DNA of 8,803 bases from an uncultured Oscillibacter sp. (GTDB lineage: Bacteria; Bacillota; Clostridia; Oscillospirales; Oscillospiraceae): positions 1-8,803 of the forward strand of contig CAMHDB010000070.1 in assembly GCA_946183715.1 (NCBI GenBank). The letters are read 5' to 3'. The stretch's first letter is position 1; every line of letters begins with the position of its first letter. Shown piece after piece: positions 1 through 6,988 of the stretch. The position numbers and the translations under genes were made by a program. The notes under the pieces were generated by a model. It was given only the letters and a program-made list of their open reading frames with translations. It was not told where the DNA came from and ran no database searches.

Positions 1-1
1 C

Positions 2-1069
2 ACGACGGGCACTTGTGCGGCACTGGCGGCGTCGGGGGCGGCGCGTCTCCTGCTGACGGGGCGGGCACCGTCGACGCTCTCCCTGTGTACGCCCAAGGGC
101 TGGACGGTGGAAGTGCCGCCGCGCTTCTGCGTACTCGAAAACGGCGCGGCGCGTTGCGGCGTCGTGAAGGACGCCGGGGACGACCCCGACGTGACCGACG
201 GGTGTCTTATCGTGGCGGAGGCGCGGCAGACGGACGGCGGAATCATGATTGACGGCGGGGCGGGCGTCGGGCGCGTGACGCGTCCCGGACTGGAACAGCC
301 CGTAGGCGCGGCGGCGATAAACCGTACCCCGCGCCGCATGATTGCGGAGGCCGTGGAGGAAGTCCGCGCCGCCGCCGGGTACAAGGGCGGCCTGTCGGTG
401 ACAATCTCCGTTCCGGACGGGGAGCAACTCGCCGCGAAGACGTTCAACCCCGCCCTCGGGATTACAGGCGGGATTTCGATTCTCGGCACGTCCGGCATCG
501 TGGAGCCGATGAGCGAACGCGCGCTTATTGACGCCCTCGCCGTGGAAATCCGACAGGCGGCGGCGGGGACGCGTCTCCTGTTGACGCCCGGGAATTACGG
601 CCTCGACTTCCTGCGGCGGTCGGGCCTTGACAAACCCGGCGTCCCGGTTGTACGCTGTTCCAACTACGTCGGCGACGCCCTCGACTGCGCCGCCGTGGAG
701 AATTTTCAAAGCGTGTTACTTGTCGGGCATGTCGGCAAACTCGTCAAACTCGCGGGCGGCATTATGAACACGCACTCAAAACAGGCCGATTGCCGCAACG
801 AGCTGTTCTGCGCCCACGCGGCGATTCACGGCGCGGATACGGCGTTATGCCGCGCGCTTATGGACGCCGTCACAACCGACGCCTGTCTCGCGTTACTCGA
901 CGCCGCCGGACTGCGCCGGGTGGTCATGGACAGTCTGTTGGAGGCCGTGCAACGTTGCTTGGAGCGGCGCGTATCTTACGCCGTGGGCGCGGTGCTGTTC
1001 TCGAACGAGTACGGCTTACTCGGGCAGACCGCCGGCGCGGAACGTATCCTGAAGGAATGGGGGGCTTGA
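2..1069 (+). CDS. cbiD: CbiD, cobalt-precorrin-5B C1-methyltransferase (5' partial)
   Basis: This enzyme uses S-adenosylmethionine to methylate C1 of the macrocycle in the anaerobic cobalamin pathway; it is cytoplasmic. The open frame runs from the window edge and begins TTGTCAALAASGAARLLL, matching the conserved CbiD N-terminus (usually GYTTGxCAAAAxKAA), so only about 15-20 residues and the start codon are missing. An internal GTG at 107 is not the start. Further CbiD blocks are PGLEQPVGAAAINRTPRRMI (about 284-343), then SVPDGEQLAAKTFNPALGI, GTSGIVEPMSE, LTPGNYG, RCSNYVGDALD and GHVGKLVKLAGGIMNTHSKQ. The 355 visible residues fit a family length near 370. It ends one base before cbiF, so it belongs to the same transcript. 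No damage is seen. Identification is by family motifs. Confidence 0.96.
   Translation, partial: TTGTCAALAASGAARLLLTGRAPSTLSLCTPKGWTVEVPPRFCVLENGAARCGVVKDAGDDPDVTDGCLIVAEARQTDGGIMIDGGAGVGRVTRPGLEQPVGAAAINRTPRRMIAEAVEEVRAAAGYKGGLSVTISVPDGEQLAAKTFNPALGITGGISILGTSGIVEPMSERALIDALAVEIRQAAAGTRLLLTPGNYGLDFLRRSGLDKPGVPVVRCSNYVGDALDCAAVENFQSVLLVGHVGKLVKLAGGIMNTHSKQADCRNELFCAHAAIHGADTALCRALMDAVTTDACLALLDAAGLRRVVMDSLLEAVQRCLERRVSYAVGAVLFSNEYGLLGQTAGAERILKEWGA
1059..1064 (+). promoter_or_regulatory. Ribosome binding site of cbiF
   Basis: A run of six G lies 6 bases before the cbiF ATG at 1071, inside the last codons of cbiD; AAGGA at 1052-1056 is a second, more distant purine stretch. The string GGGGGCTTG followed by two bases and ATG recurs before cbiET at 4380-4393. 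The ribosome-binding role is inferred from position. Confidence 0.6.
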
Positions 1070-1070
1070 C

Positions 1071-1829
1071 ATGGTACACTTTATCGGGGCGGGCCCGGGC
1101 GCGCCGGACTTGGTTACTGTCCGGGGCGCGGCGCTTCTCCGTGCGGCGGATGTCGTGATTTACGCGGGCAGTCTGGTCAACCCGGCCCTGCTGGAGTACG
1201 CGAAAGCGGGGTGTGAAATCCATAACAGCGCGGAAATGACGCTGGAAGATATCGTAGGCGTCATGGAGGAGGCGGAGCGCGCCGGAAAGACGACGGTACG
1301 CCTGCACAGCGGCGACCCGTGCCTGTACGGGGCCCTGCGGGAGCAGACGGACGCCCTCGACAAACGCGGTATCGCGTGGGACACGACGCCGGGGGTATCG
1401 AGTTTCTGCGGGGCGGCGGCGGCGCTCGGCGCGGAGTACACGCTTCCGGGCGTCAGCCAGAGCGTGATTCTAACGCGCGCGCCGGGGCGAACTCCCGTAC
1501 CGGACGGCGAAAGCCTGCGCGCATTCACCGCACACGGCGCGTCTATGGTACTGTTCCTCTCGTGCGGGGAGCTGGACGCCGTACAGGCGGAATTGCTGTA
1601 CGGCGGCGTCTACACACCCGACACGCCCGCCGCAATCGTCTACAAGGCGACTTGGCCTGACGAACTTGTGCTACGCTGTACGCTCGGGACGCTGGCGGAA
1701 TCGGGACGCCGCGCGGGAATCCGGAAAACGGCGCTGGTACTCGTCGGCGATTTTCTTACGGCCTCGGGGGAACGGAGCAAGCTGTACGACCCGGCCTTTG
1801 CGACGGAGTACCGGAACGGAACAGAATGA
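1071..1829 (+). CDS. cbiF: CbiF, cobalt-precorrin-4 C11-methyltransferase
   Basis: This SAM-dependent enzyme methylates C11 of cobalt-precorrin-4 (CobM is the aerobic counterpart). The 252-residue protein has the tetrapyrrole methylase fold. It shows the N-terminal GAGPGAPDLVTVRG (6-19), YAGSLVNP (31-38), HNSAEMTLEDI (51-61), the SAM loop SGDPCLYGALREQ (80-92), TPGVSSFCGAAAALGAEYTL (106-125) and TRAPGRTPVP (135-144), all typical of CbiF rather than other methylases of the family. Length is normal. The ATG follows a G run and sits 1 base after the cbiD stop. Its own stop overlaps the cbiG start as ATGA, which suggests translational coupling. Neighbours cbiH and cbiG catalyse the steps just before and after it. 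No missing key residue is apparent. Confidence 0.97.
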   Translation: MVHFIGAGPGAPDLVTVRGAALLRAADVVIYAGSLVNPALLEYAKAGCEIHNSAEMTLEDIVGVMEEAERAGKTTVRLHSGDPCLYGALREQTDALDKRGIAWDTTPGVSSFCGAAAALGAEYTLPGVSQSVILTRAPGRTPVPDGESLRAFTAHGASMVLFLSCGELDAVQAELLYGGVYTPDTPAAIVYKATWPDELVLRCTLGTLAESGRRAGIRKTALVLVGDFLTASGERSKLYDPAFATEYRNGTE

Positions 1830-2887
1830 CAGAGCGTGAAAGTGAAATCGCGTACCTATCCTTCACGGCGCGGGGGCGGGAATTGTCGGAACGCCTGCGG
1901 GCGGCGCTGGGCGGGGAGGCGTCCTGTACGCGTGAGGTGTCGCTTTCGGGCTGGACGGCGGAGAATTTCCCGCGCAAGCGCGCGCTGGTGTACGTGGGGG
2001 CGGTGGGAATCGCCGTGCGCGCGGTTGCGCCGTACCTGCGGAGTAAGGCCACGGACCCGGCGGTCGTGGCGGTCGACGAGTGCGGGCGCTTCGCCGTGCC
2101 GCTGGCGTCCGGACACCTCGGCGGCGCGAATGAACTGGCGCGTAAAATCGCGGCGCTCACGGGCGGGACGGCGGTTATCACGACCGCAACGGACTTGCGC
2201 GGCGTGTTGGCCGTCGACGAGTGGGCGCGGCGGCATGACTGCGCCGTGATTCACCCGGAGAAAATAAAGTCCGTTTCCGGGAGACTGTTGGAGGGCGGGA
2301 CTGTCCGGTTCTACACGGCGTTCACGGTCGACGGAATCCCGCCCGACGGCGTGGAGGTGTTGGAAGTGCCCGACAGCATAGAGGTGCCGGACGCCCCCGG
2401 CGGCGTGGAGGCGGCGAATACGGGCGCGGACGGGACAGTTTCCCCGACTGTGTGGCTGGACGTACACCGACACCCGCCGCTGTCGCTCTCGCCGCGCGTA
2501 CTGGTGCTGGGCGTGGGCTGTCGGCGCGGGACACGACGGGAGGCGCTCGAACGGCGCTTTTCCGCGCTCTGCGAACATTACGGTTTCTGGCCGGAGGCTT
2601 TCGCCGCCGCCGCCACCATCGACATGAAGGCCGACGAGGCCGGACTGCTGGAATTTTGCGCGGCGCACGGCTGGAAGTTACATACCTTCCGCGCCGACGA
2701 ACTGCGGCAAGTCCCCGGGACGTTTACGGCGTCGGCGTTCGTGGCGCGCCGGGCGGGCGTCGAAAACGTGTGCGAGCGCGCCGCCGTACTGCTCAGCAAA
2801 GGCGAATTACTTGTCAGGAAGCGCGCCGGGGAGGGCGTGACGTTCGCGGTGGCGCGGCGTCCGGTACGGCTGGATTGGGACTTGTGA
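1826..2887 (+). CDS. cbiG: CbiG, cobalt-precorrin-5A hydrolase
   Basis: CbiG opens the delta-lactone of cobalt-precorrin-5A and releases the C20 fragment as acetaldehyde, a step specific to the anaerobic route. The protein has 353 residues. The N-terminal and middle domains cover about 1-165, with YVGAVGIAVRAVAPYLRSKA (56-75), TDPAVVAVDE (76-85), VPLASGHLGGANELA (91-105) and ITTATD (118-123). The C-terminal CobE/GbiG-like domain covers about 223-350, with LVLGVGCRRGT (226-236), PGTFTASAFV (297-306) and GVENVCERAA (311-320). Between them lies a variable linker (about 175-222) rich in Pro, Val, Glu and Gly. The ATG overlaps the cbiF stop (ATGA). Upstream GGAACGGA at 1813-1820 can act as its ribosome binding site. 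Length is normal and the assignment is firm. Confidence 0.96.
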   Translation: MTERESEIAYLSFTARGRELSERLRAALGGEASCTREVSLSGWTAENFPRKRALVYVGAVGIAVRAVAPYLRSKATDPAVVAVDECGRFAVPLASGHLGGANELARKIAALTGGTAVITTATDLRGVLAVDEWARRHDCAVIHPEKIKSVSGRLLEGGTVRFYTAFTVDGIPPDGVEVLEVPDSIEVPDAPGGVEAANTGADGTVSPTVWLDVHRHPPLSLSPRVLVLGVGCRRGTRREALERRFSALCEHYGFWPEAFAAAATIDMKADEAGLLEFCAAHGWKLHTFRADELRQVPGTFTASAFVARRAGVENVCERAAVLLSKGELLVRKRAGEGVTFAVARRPVRLDWDL

Positions 2888-2889
2888 TT

Positions 2890-2893
2890 GGAG
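2890..2893 (+). promoter_or_regulatory. Ribosome binding site (GGAG) that decides the cbiH start
   Basis: GGAG lies 9 bases before GTG 2903 and only just inside a possible upstream TTG at 2888. This supports GTG 2903 as the true start, since a TTG start at 2888 would have no purine-rich site at a usable distance. Confidence 0.6.
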
Positions 2894-2902
2894 CTGTTGA
2901 AC

Positions 2903-3628
2903 GTGGGGAAACTCTATATCGTGGGCATTGGGCCGGGGGGCGCGGCGTACATGACGGCGGAGGCCCGCGCCGCGCTGGACGCGTCGGAAACCCTCTGCGG
3001 CTACCCGGTCTATCTGGAACTCGTCGCGCCGCTGTACCCCGGGAAAACTGTACTTTCCACGCCCATGACAAAGGAAGTCGAACGCTGTCGGCTGGCGCTG
3101 TCGGCGGCGCGCGACGCCGACGCCGCGCTGATTTGCGGCGGCGACGCGGGCGTGTACGGCCTCGCGGGGCTTGCGCTCGAACTCGCGCCGGAGTACGACG
3201 GCGTAGAGGTGGAGGTTGTCGCGGGCGTGACGGCGGCGTTATCGGGGGCGGCGCTTCTGGGCGCGCCGCTGGGGCATGACTTCTGCGTGATTTCGCTGTC
3301 CGACCTGCTGACGCCGTGGGAGATTATCGAGAAGCGCCTGAAATGCGCGGCGGACGCCGATTTCGTCCTGTGCCTGTACAATCCGGCGTCGAAGCGGCGT
3401 CGGGACTGCCTCCGCCGCGCCTGTGACATCGTACTACAGTACCGCGCCGGGGAGACCGTCTGCGGACTGGCGCGGAATATCGGGCGCGCCGGGGAGGCGT
3501 CGCGCGTCCTGACGCTCCGCGAACTCCGCGACGCCCACGCCGATATGTTTACGACGGTATTCATAGGCGCGTCGACAACGAAGATTGTCGCGGGGCGGAT
3601 GGTGACGCCGAGAGGTTACCGGATATGA
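2903..3628 (+). CDS. cbiH: CbiH, cobalt-precorrin-3 C17-methyltransferase (ring contraction)
   Basis: CbiH (CobJ-type) methylates C17 and contracts the porphyrinoid ring, forming the delta-lactone that CbiG later opens. I choose GTG 2903 (241 residues) because it gives the canonical N-terminus MGKLYIVGIGPGG and has GGAG 9 bases upstream; the open frame also allows TTG at 2888 or 2897. Motifs are GIGPGG (8-13), CGYPVYLEL (32-40), CGGDAGVYGLAG (78-89), VAGVTAALSGAALLGAPLGH (106-125), FCVISLSDLLTPWE (127-140), YNPASKRR (159-166) and GASTTK (222-227). Length is normal for the short, unfused form. It starts 15 bases after the cbiG stop and overlaps cbiJ by ATGA. AGAGG at 3611-3615 near its end is the likely ribosome binding site of cbiJ. 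Confidence 0.95.
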   Translation: MGKLYIVGIGPGGAAYMTAEARAALDASETLCGYPVYLELVAPLYPGKTVLSTPMTKEVERCRLALSAARDADAALICGGDAGVYGLAGLALELAPEYDGVEVEVVAGVTAALSGAALLGAPLGHDFCVISLSDLLTPWEIIEKRLKCAADADFVLCLYNPASKRRRDCLRRACDIVLQYRAGETVCGLARNIGRAGEASRVLTLRELRDAHADMFTTVFIGASTTKIVAGRMVTPRGYRI

Positions 3629-4371
3629 AGATAGTCATTTTCGGCGGCACGACGGAGGGGCGGGAACTGTCCGGACTGCTGGCGGGACGCGGCGCGGAAA
3701 TCGTGGTGAGCGTCGCGACGGACTACGGGCGCGAAGAACAGGAAGTACGGGACGGCGTGACGGTAGTCGTCGGGCGGCGGGGCCGCGCCGAAATGTCGGC
3801 GTTGCTGTGCGGGGCGGCGCTGTGCGTCGACGCCACGCACCCCTACGCCGTGGAGGCCACGCGCACTATCCGCGAGGCCTGCCGCGACACGCGCACGCCC
3901 TACCGCCGTTTGTCTCGGGAGGCCAGCGCGCTCGACGCCGACGCCGTGGCTGTCCCGGACGCCGCGGGCGCGGCGGCGTATCTGGGCGGCACCGTCGGCA
4001 ATGTCCTGTTGACGACGGGCGCGAAGGAGTTACGCCCCTATGCCGTACTTGACCCGTCGCGGCTGTATGCGCGTATCCTGCCCACGCACGAGGGACTGTC
4101 GGCCTGTGAGGCCGCCGGAGTCCCGCGCCGGAATGTCATTGCTATGCGCGGCCCGTTCTCGCGCGAACTCAACGAGGCGCTCATACGGCAGTATCAAATC
4201 GCCTACTTGGTCACGAAGGACGGCGGAACAATCGGCGGCTTTCCGGGAAAAGTAGAGGCGGCGCGGAATACGGGCGCCGTACTGGTCGTAATCCGCCGCC
4301 CGGAGGACAGCGGCGGGAATTTCGCGGAAATCGCGGCGTACTGTGAGGGCTTGCTGCGCCGGGAAATGTGA
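3625..4371 (+). CDS. cbiJ: CbiJ, cobalt-precorrin-6A reductase
   Basis: This NAD(P)H-dependent reductase (CobK family) reduces the macrocycle after CbiD has added the C1 methyl group. The 248-residue protein shows the nucleotide-binding start IVIFGGTTEGREL (3-15), the hallmark VDATHPYAVEAT (68-79), LLTTGAKEL (128-136), YARILPT (148-154) and LVTKDGGTIGGFPGKVEAA (195-213). In the last motif Gly stands where many relatives have Glu (GGxxEK). Start ATG overlaps the cbiH stop (ATGA) and has AGAGG 9 bases upstream. The final residues (YCEGLLRREM) and the stop codon are encoded in the first copy of a diverged tandem repeat whose second copy leads into cbiET. Length is typical. Confidence 0.95.
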   Translation: MKIVIFGGTTEGRELSGLLAGRGAEIVVSVATDYGREEQEVRDGVTVVVGRRGRAEMSALLCGAALCVDATHPYAVEATRTIREACRDTRTPYRRLSREASALDADAVAVPDAAGAAAYLGGTVGNVLLTTGAKELRPYAVLDPSRLYARILPTHEGLSACEAAGVPRRNVIAMRGPFSRELNEALIRQYQIAYLVTKDGGTIGGFPGKVEAARNTGAVLVVIRRPEDSGGNFAEIAAYCEGLLRREM

Positions 4372-4408
4372 CGTACTGCGGGGGCTTGCTATGTCGGGGA
4401 ATGTAACG
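4337..4408 (+). repeat. Diverged tandem duplication across the cbiJ/cbiET junction
   Basis: Copy 1 (4337-4373) and copy 2 (4372-4408) align without gaps at a 35-base offset, with 30 of 37 bases identical. All seven differences are transitions. Read in the cbiJ frame, copy 1 gives YCEGLLRREM and stop, and copy 2 gives YCGGLLCRGM and stop. Copy 2 holds the G run and the ATG of cbiET; copy 1 has CTGCGC where copy 2 has CTATGT. This looks like an old duplication of the 3' end of cbiJ. Confidence 0.8.
4380..4384 (+). promoter_or_regulatory. Ribosome binding site of cbiET
   Basis: GGGGG lies 6 bases before ATG 4391, within the second copy of the junction duplication. It supports ATG 4391 as the start; the frame is open upstream to GTG 4343, but that would add residues unrelated to CbiE. 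Function is inferred from position. Confidence 0.55.
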
Positions 4409-5635
4409 CTTATCGGGATGGGTTGCGGGAGGTGGGATACCGTCACGCTGGAAGGCGCGGAGGCGTTGCGGAACGCGGACGCCGTATTGGGTGCGCCGCG
4501 CCTGTTGGACGCCCTGCCCGACTGCTGTACAAGTACGCGCGTCGCGGAAGTCGGGGCGCACGAACTCGCGCGGCTGTTGCGCGAAAATACTTGGGCGAAT
4601 CCGTGCGTAGTCTACAGCGGCGACACGGGCTTTTATTCCGGCGCGCGGCTCTTAACGCCGCTGTTGGACGCGTCCGGAATCGGCTACCGTATTATTCCGG
4701 GGGTGTCGAGCCCACAAATACTCTCGGCGCGGCTGGGGCGTCCGTGGCAGGATTGGAACTTGTGTTCGTCACACGCTACGGACTGCGACGCGGTGTCGGC
4801 GGTGTCGCGGAGGCGGGCGGCGTTCTTCCTGACGGGCGCGAATCCCCCGGCGGCACTGTGCGCACAACTGGCGGCGGCGGGACTTGGCAATCTGCCCGTG
4901 ACAGTCGGCGAAAACCTCGGGACGCCGCAAGAGCGGATTACGCGTACCACGGCGCGGGAGGCGGCGGTGTCGGACTACGCGCGGCTGTCCGTACTGCTGG
5001 CGGAGGCGGCCCCGGAAGCGTACCCGGCGCGCGTACCGGGCATTCCCGACGCCGATTTCGTGCGCGGGGGCGTCCCCATGACGAAACAGGAAGTCCGCGC
5101 GGCGGTACTGGCGAAATTAGCCGTCCGCCCGGGCGATACCCTCTGGGACGTGGGCGCGGGTACCGGAAGCGTGTCGGTAGAGCTGTCGCGGGCGGCGTAC
5201 CGCGGGCGCGTGTACGCCGTGGAGTGCGACGCCGAAGCCTGTACACTGATTCGGCGCAACCGGGAGAAGTTCGGCGCGTGGAATCTGACGTTAGTCGAAG
5301 GCGTCGCGCCGGAAGTCCTGAAGGCGTTGCCCGTGCCGGATGCCGTATTTGTCGGCGGCAGTCGCGGCGGGCTGGCGGGAATTTTAGAGACGGCGTTCGG
5401 AAAGAATCCGTGTGCGCGGGTATGCGTCGCGGCGGTGACGCTCGAAACGCTGTCGGGGACAATCAACGCACTGACCGCGCGCGGACTTGAGGCCGAAGTC
5501 TGTCAGATTTCCGTCAGCCGCACGCGCAAGGCGGGCAATGCGCGCCTCTTGACCGCGCAGAACCCCGTATTCCTGATTACGGCGGACGGCGGCGCGGCGC
5601 AAAGTGTCGCGCCGGAAACCGGGGGCGGCGCGTGA
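4391..5635 (+). CDS. cbiET: CbiET, fused cobalt-precorrin C5-methyltransferase and C15-methyltransferase/decarboxylase
   Basis: This is a fusion of CbiE (C5 methylation) and CbiT (C15 methylation plus decarboxylation of the C12 acetate), equivalent to CobL of the aerobic route. It has 414 residues from ATG 4391, chosen because it gives MSGNVTLIGMGCG with a G run 6 bases upstream. The CbiE part (about 1-210) has the tetrapyrrole methylase start, VVYSGDTGFYSGA (73-85) and IIPGVSSPQILSARLG (101-116). It reads LCSSHA (124-129) where many relatives have SLHGR. The CbiT part (about 215-400) has GIPDADFVRGGVPMTKQEVR (217-236), the class I SAM loop LWDVGAGTGSVSVELSR (251-267), VYAVECD (274-280) and FVGGSRGG (320-327). 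A low-complexity tail follows from about 399. The stop overlaps the cbiA start (GTGA). Confidence 0.95.
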   Translation: MSGNVTLIGMGCGRWDTVTLEGAEALRNADAVLGAPRLLDALPDCCTSTRVAEVGAHELARLLRENTWANPCVVYSGDTGFYSGARLLTPLLDASGIGYRIIPGVSSPQILSARLGRPWQDWNLCSSHATDCDAVSAVSRRRAAFFLTGANPPAALCAQLAAAGLGNLPVTVGENLGTPQERITRTTAREAAVSDYARLSVLLAEAAPEAYPARVPGIPDADFVRGGVPMTKQEVRAAVLAKLAVRPGDTLWDVGAGTGSVSVELSRAAYRGRVYAVECDAEACTLIRRNREKFGAWNLTLVEGVAPEVLKALPVPDAVFVGGSRGGLAGILETAFGKNPCARVCVAAVTLETLSGTINALTARGLEAEVCQISVSRTRKAGNARLLTAQNPVFLITADGGAAQSVAPETGGGA

Positions 5636-6987
5636 TTCGGCTGTTAGTCGCCGCGCCCGCGTCCGGACACGGCAAAACCGTCGTGACTTGCGCGTTGCTG
5701 TCGGCCCTGCGGCGGCGCGGCCTCGACCCGTGCGCGTTCAAGTGCGGCCCCGACTACATCGACCCGACATTCCACCGGGCGGTGTCGGGCGTGGAGTGTC
5801 ACAACTTAGACCTGTACCTGTGCGGCGCGGAGCGCGTGCGGGAACTGTTCGCGCGTTCAGTACGCGGACACGGCGCGGCGGTGTGCGAAAGCGCGATGGG
5901 CTTTTATGACGGTCTGGGCGGCATAACCGACGCCGCGAGCGCGTGGCGCGTGGCCTGCGAGCTTGATTTGCCCGTACTCCTGACCGTCCGGGCGAAAGGC
6001 GCGGGATTATCGCTGGCGGCGGTTATTCGCGGAATGCGCGAGTTCCGCCCCGACTGCCGTATTGTCGGCGTACTGCTCAACGACTGCGCGCCCACGCTGT
6101 GCCGGACGCTCTCCCCGGCGCTGGAACGCGAAACCGGACTGCCCGTGCTGGGCTGTCTGCCGCGAATGCCCGAAGCGGAGATTCCGTCGCGTCACTTGGG
6201 ACTGTATACGGCGGTGGAAGTCGGCGGTCTGCGGGAACGTCTGCAAGCGTTGTCGGACGCGCTGGAAGCCAACGCGGATTTGTCGCGGCTGTTCGCGCTC
6301 TGCGACGGCGCGACGCCGGAAGTCACGCCCCGCCCCGCGCGCACGGCGTCCGATGTACGGATAGCGGTTGCCCGCGACGAGGCCTTTTGTTTCGTATACC
6401 CGGAAACGCTGGAAATCTTGGAGGAACACGGCGCGGAACTTGTCTTTTTCAGCCCGTTGCGCGCCCCCGCCCCGCCCGACGGTATCGCGGGGCTGTACCT
6501 GCCGGGCGGCTACCCGGAATTGTACGCGCGCGGGCTGTCGGAAAACGTCAGCATGCGCGAGGGAATCGCCGACGCCGTGCGCGGCGGTATGCCTACGGTC
6601 GCCGAGTGCGGCGGGTTCCTGTACTTGGGCGCGGCCTTACAGGATACGGAGGGCGTATCGCGGCCCATGACGGGCGTACTGCCCGGGGAGGGGTTCCCGT
6701 GCGGAAAGTCCGTGCGGTTCGGCTACGGCGCACTGTCTGCCGACACCGACAGTCTGCTGTTCCGCGCCGGGGAGGCCGTACACGTCCACGAGTTCCACCA
6801 CTGGGACAGTACCCGCCCCGGCGACGCCCTGCGTATGGAGAAACCTGTCGGCGGACGCCGCTGGCGTTGCGGGTTCGTCGGCGATACGCTCTACGCCGCG
6901 TTTCCGCATCTGTATTTCTGGGGGCGTCCGGAGTTGGCGCGACGCTTTACGGACGTAGCGCGGCGGTATCGAAAGAAAGGGACGTAA
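5632..6987 (+). CDS. cbiA: CbiA, cobyrinate a,c-diamide synthase
   Basis: This ATP- and glutamine-dependent enzyme amidates the a and c carboxylates of cobyrinate (CobB in the aerobic naming; not the CobB deacetylase). The 451 residues match the family length. The ATP-binding half shows APASGHGKTVV (8-18), the substrate motif FKCGPDYIDPTFH (36-48), NLD (58-60) and ESAMGFYDG (86-94), where relatives have EGVMGLYDG. The glutaminase half shows LYLPGGYPELYA (288-299), PTVAECGGFLYL (321-332) with Cys326 as probable nucleophile, FGYG (363-366), HEFHHWDS (386-393) and AAFPHLYF (422-429) with His426 as likely catalytic partner. GTG 5632 overlaps the cbiET stop, with GGGGG at 5621-5625 upstream. No cbiP is seen here for the later amidations. 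Confidence 0.96.
   Translation: MIRLLVAAPASGHGKTVVTCALLSALRRRGLDPCAFKCGPDYIDPTFHRAVSGVECHNLDLYLCGAERVRELFARSVRGHGAAVCESAMGFYDGLGGITDAASAWRVACELDLPVLLTVRAKGAGLSLAAVIRGMREFRPDCRIVGVLLNDCAPTLCRTLSPALERETGLPVLGCLPRMPEAEIPSRHLGLYTAVEVGGLRERLQALSDALEANADLSRLFALCDGATPEVTPRPARTASDVRIAVARDEAFCFVYPETLEILEEHGAELVFFSPLRAPAPPDGIAGLYLPGGYPELYARGLSENVSMREGIADAVRGGMPTVAECGGFLYLGAALQDTEGVSRPMTGVLPGEGFPCGKSVRFGYGALSADTDSLLFRAGEAVHVHEFHHWDSTRPGDALRMEKPVGGRRWRCGFVGDTLYAAFPHLYFWGRPELARRFTDVARRYRKKGT
6976..6982 (+). promoter_or_regulatory. Ribosome binding site of cobT
   Basis: AAAGGGA lies 6 bases before ATG 6989, within the last codons of cbiA. It is one of the more conventional sites in this operon and fixes the cobT start. 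Confidence 0.6.
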
Positions 6988-6988
6988 C

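Noticed and set aside
107..1069. cbiD starting at the GTG at 107.
   Set aside because: The frame is open to the window edge and its upstream translation matches the conserved CbiD N-terminus (TTGTCAAL), so the gene is truncated by the window rather than starting here.
1856..2668. Long open frame on the - strand opposite cbiG (about 270 codons), and similar long frames opposite cbiA, cobT and cbiET.
   Set aside because: They are arginine- and proline-rich shadows of GC-rich coding DNA, with no recognisable motifs, and they lie opposite firmly identified genes.
2888..2902. TTG 2888 as the start of cbiH.
   Set aside because: GTG 2903 has GGAG at the right distance and gives the family's usual MGKLYIVGIGPG start.
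4343..4390. An N-terminal extension of CbiET from GTG 4343.
   Set aside because: The extra 16 residues do not resemble CbiE, they come from the junction duplication in another frame, and ATG 4391 has a ribosome binding site and gives the canonical N-terminus.
4423..5490. A 355-codon + strand frame inside cbiET.
   Set aside because: It is out of frame with the well-supported CbiE and CbiT domains and its translation is Arg/Gly-rich low complexity.
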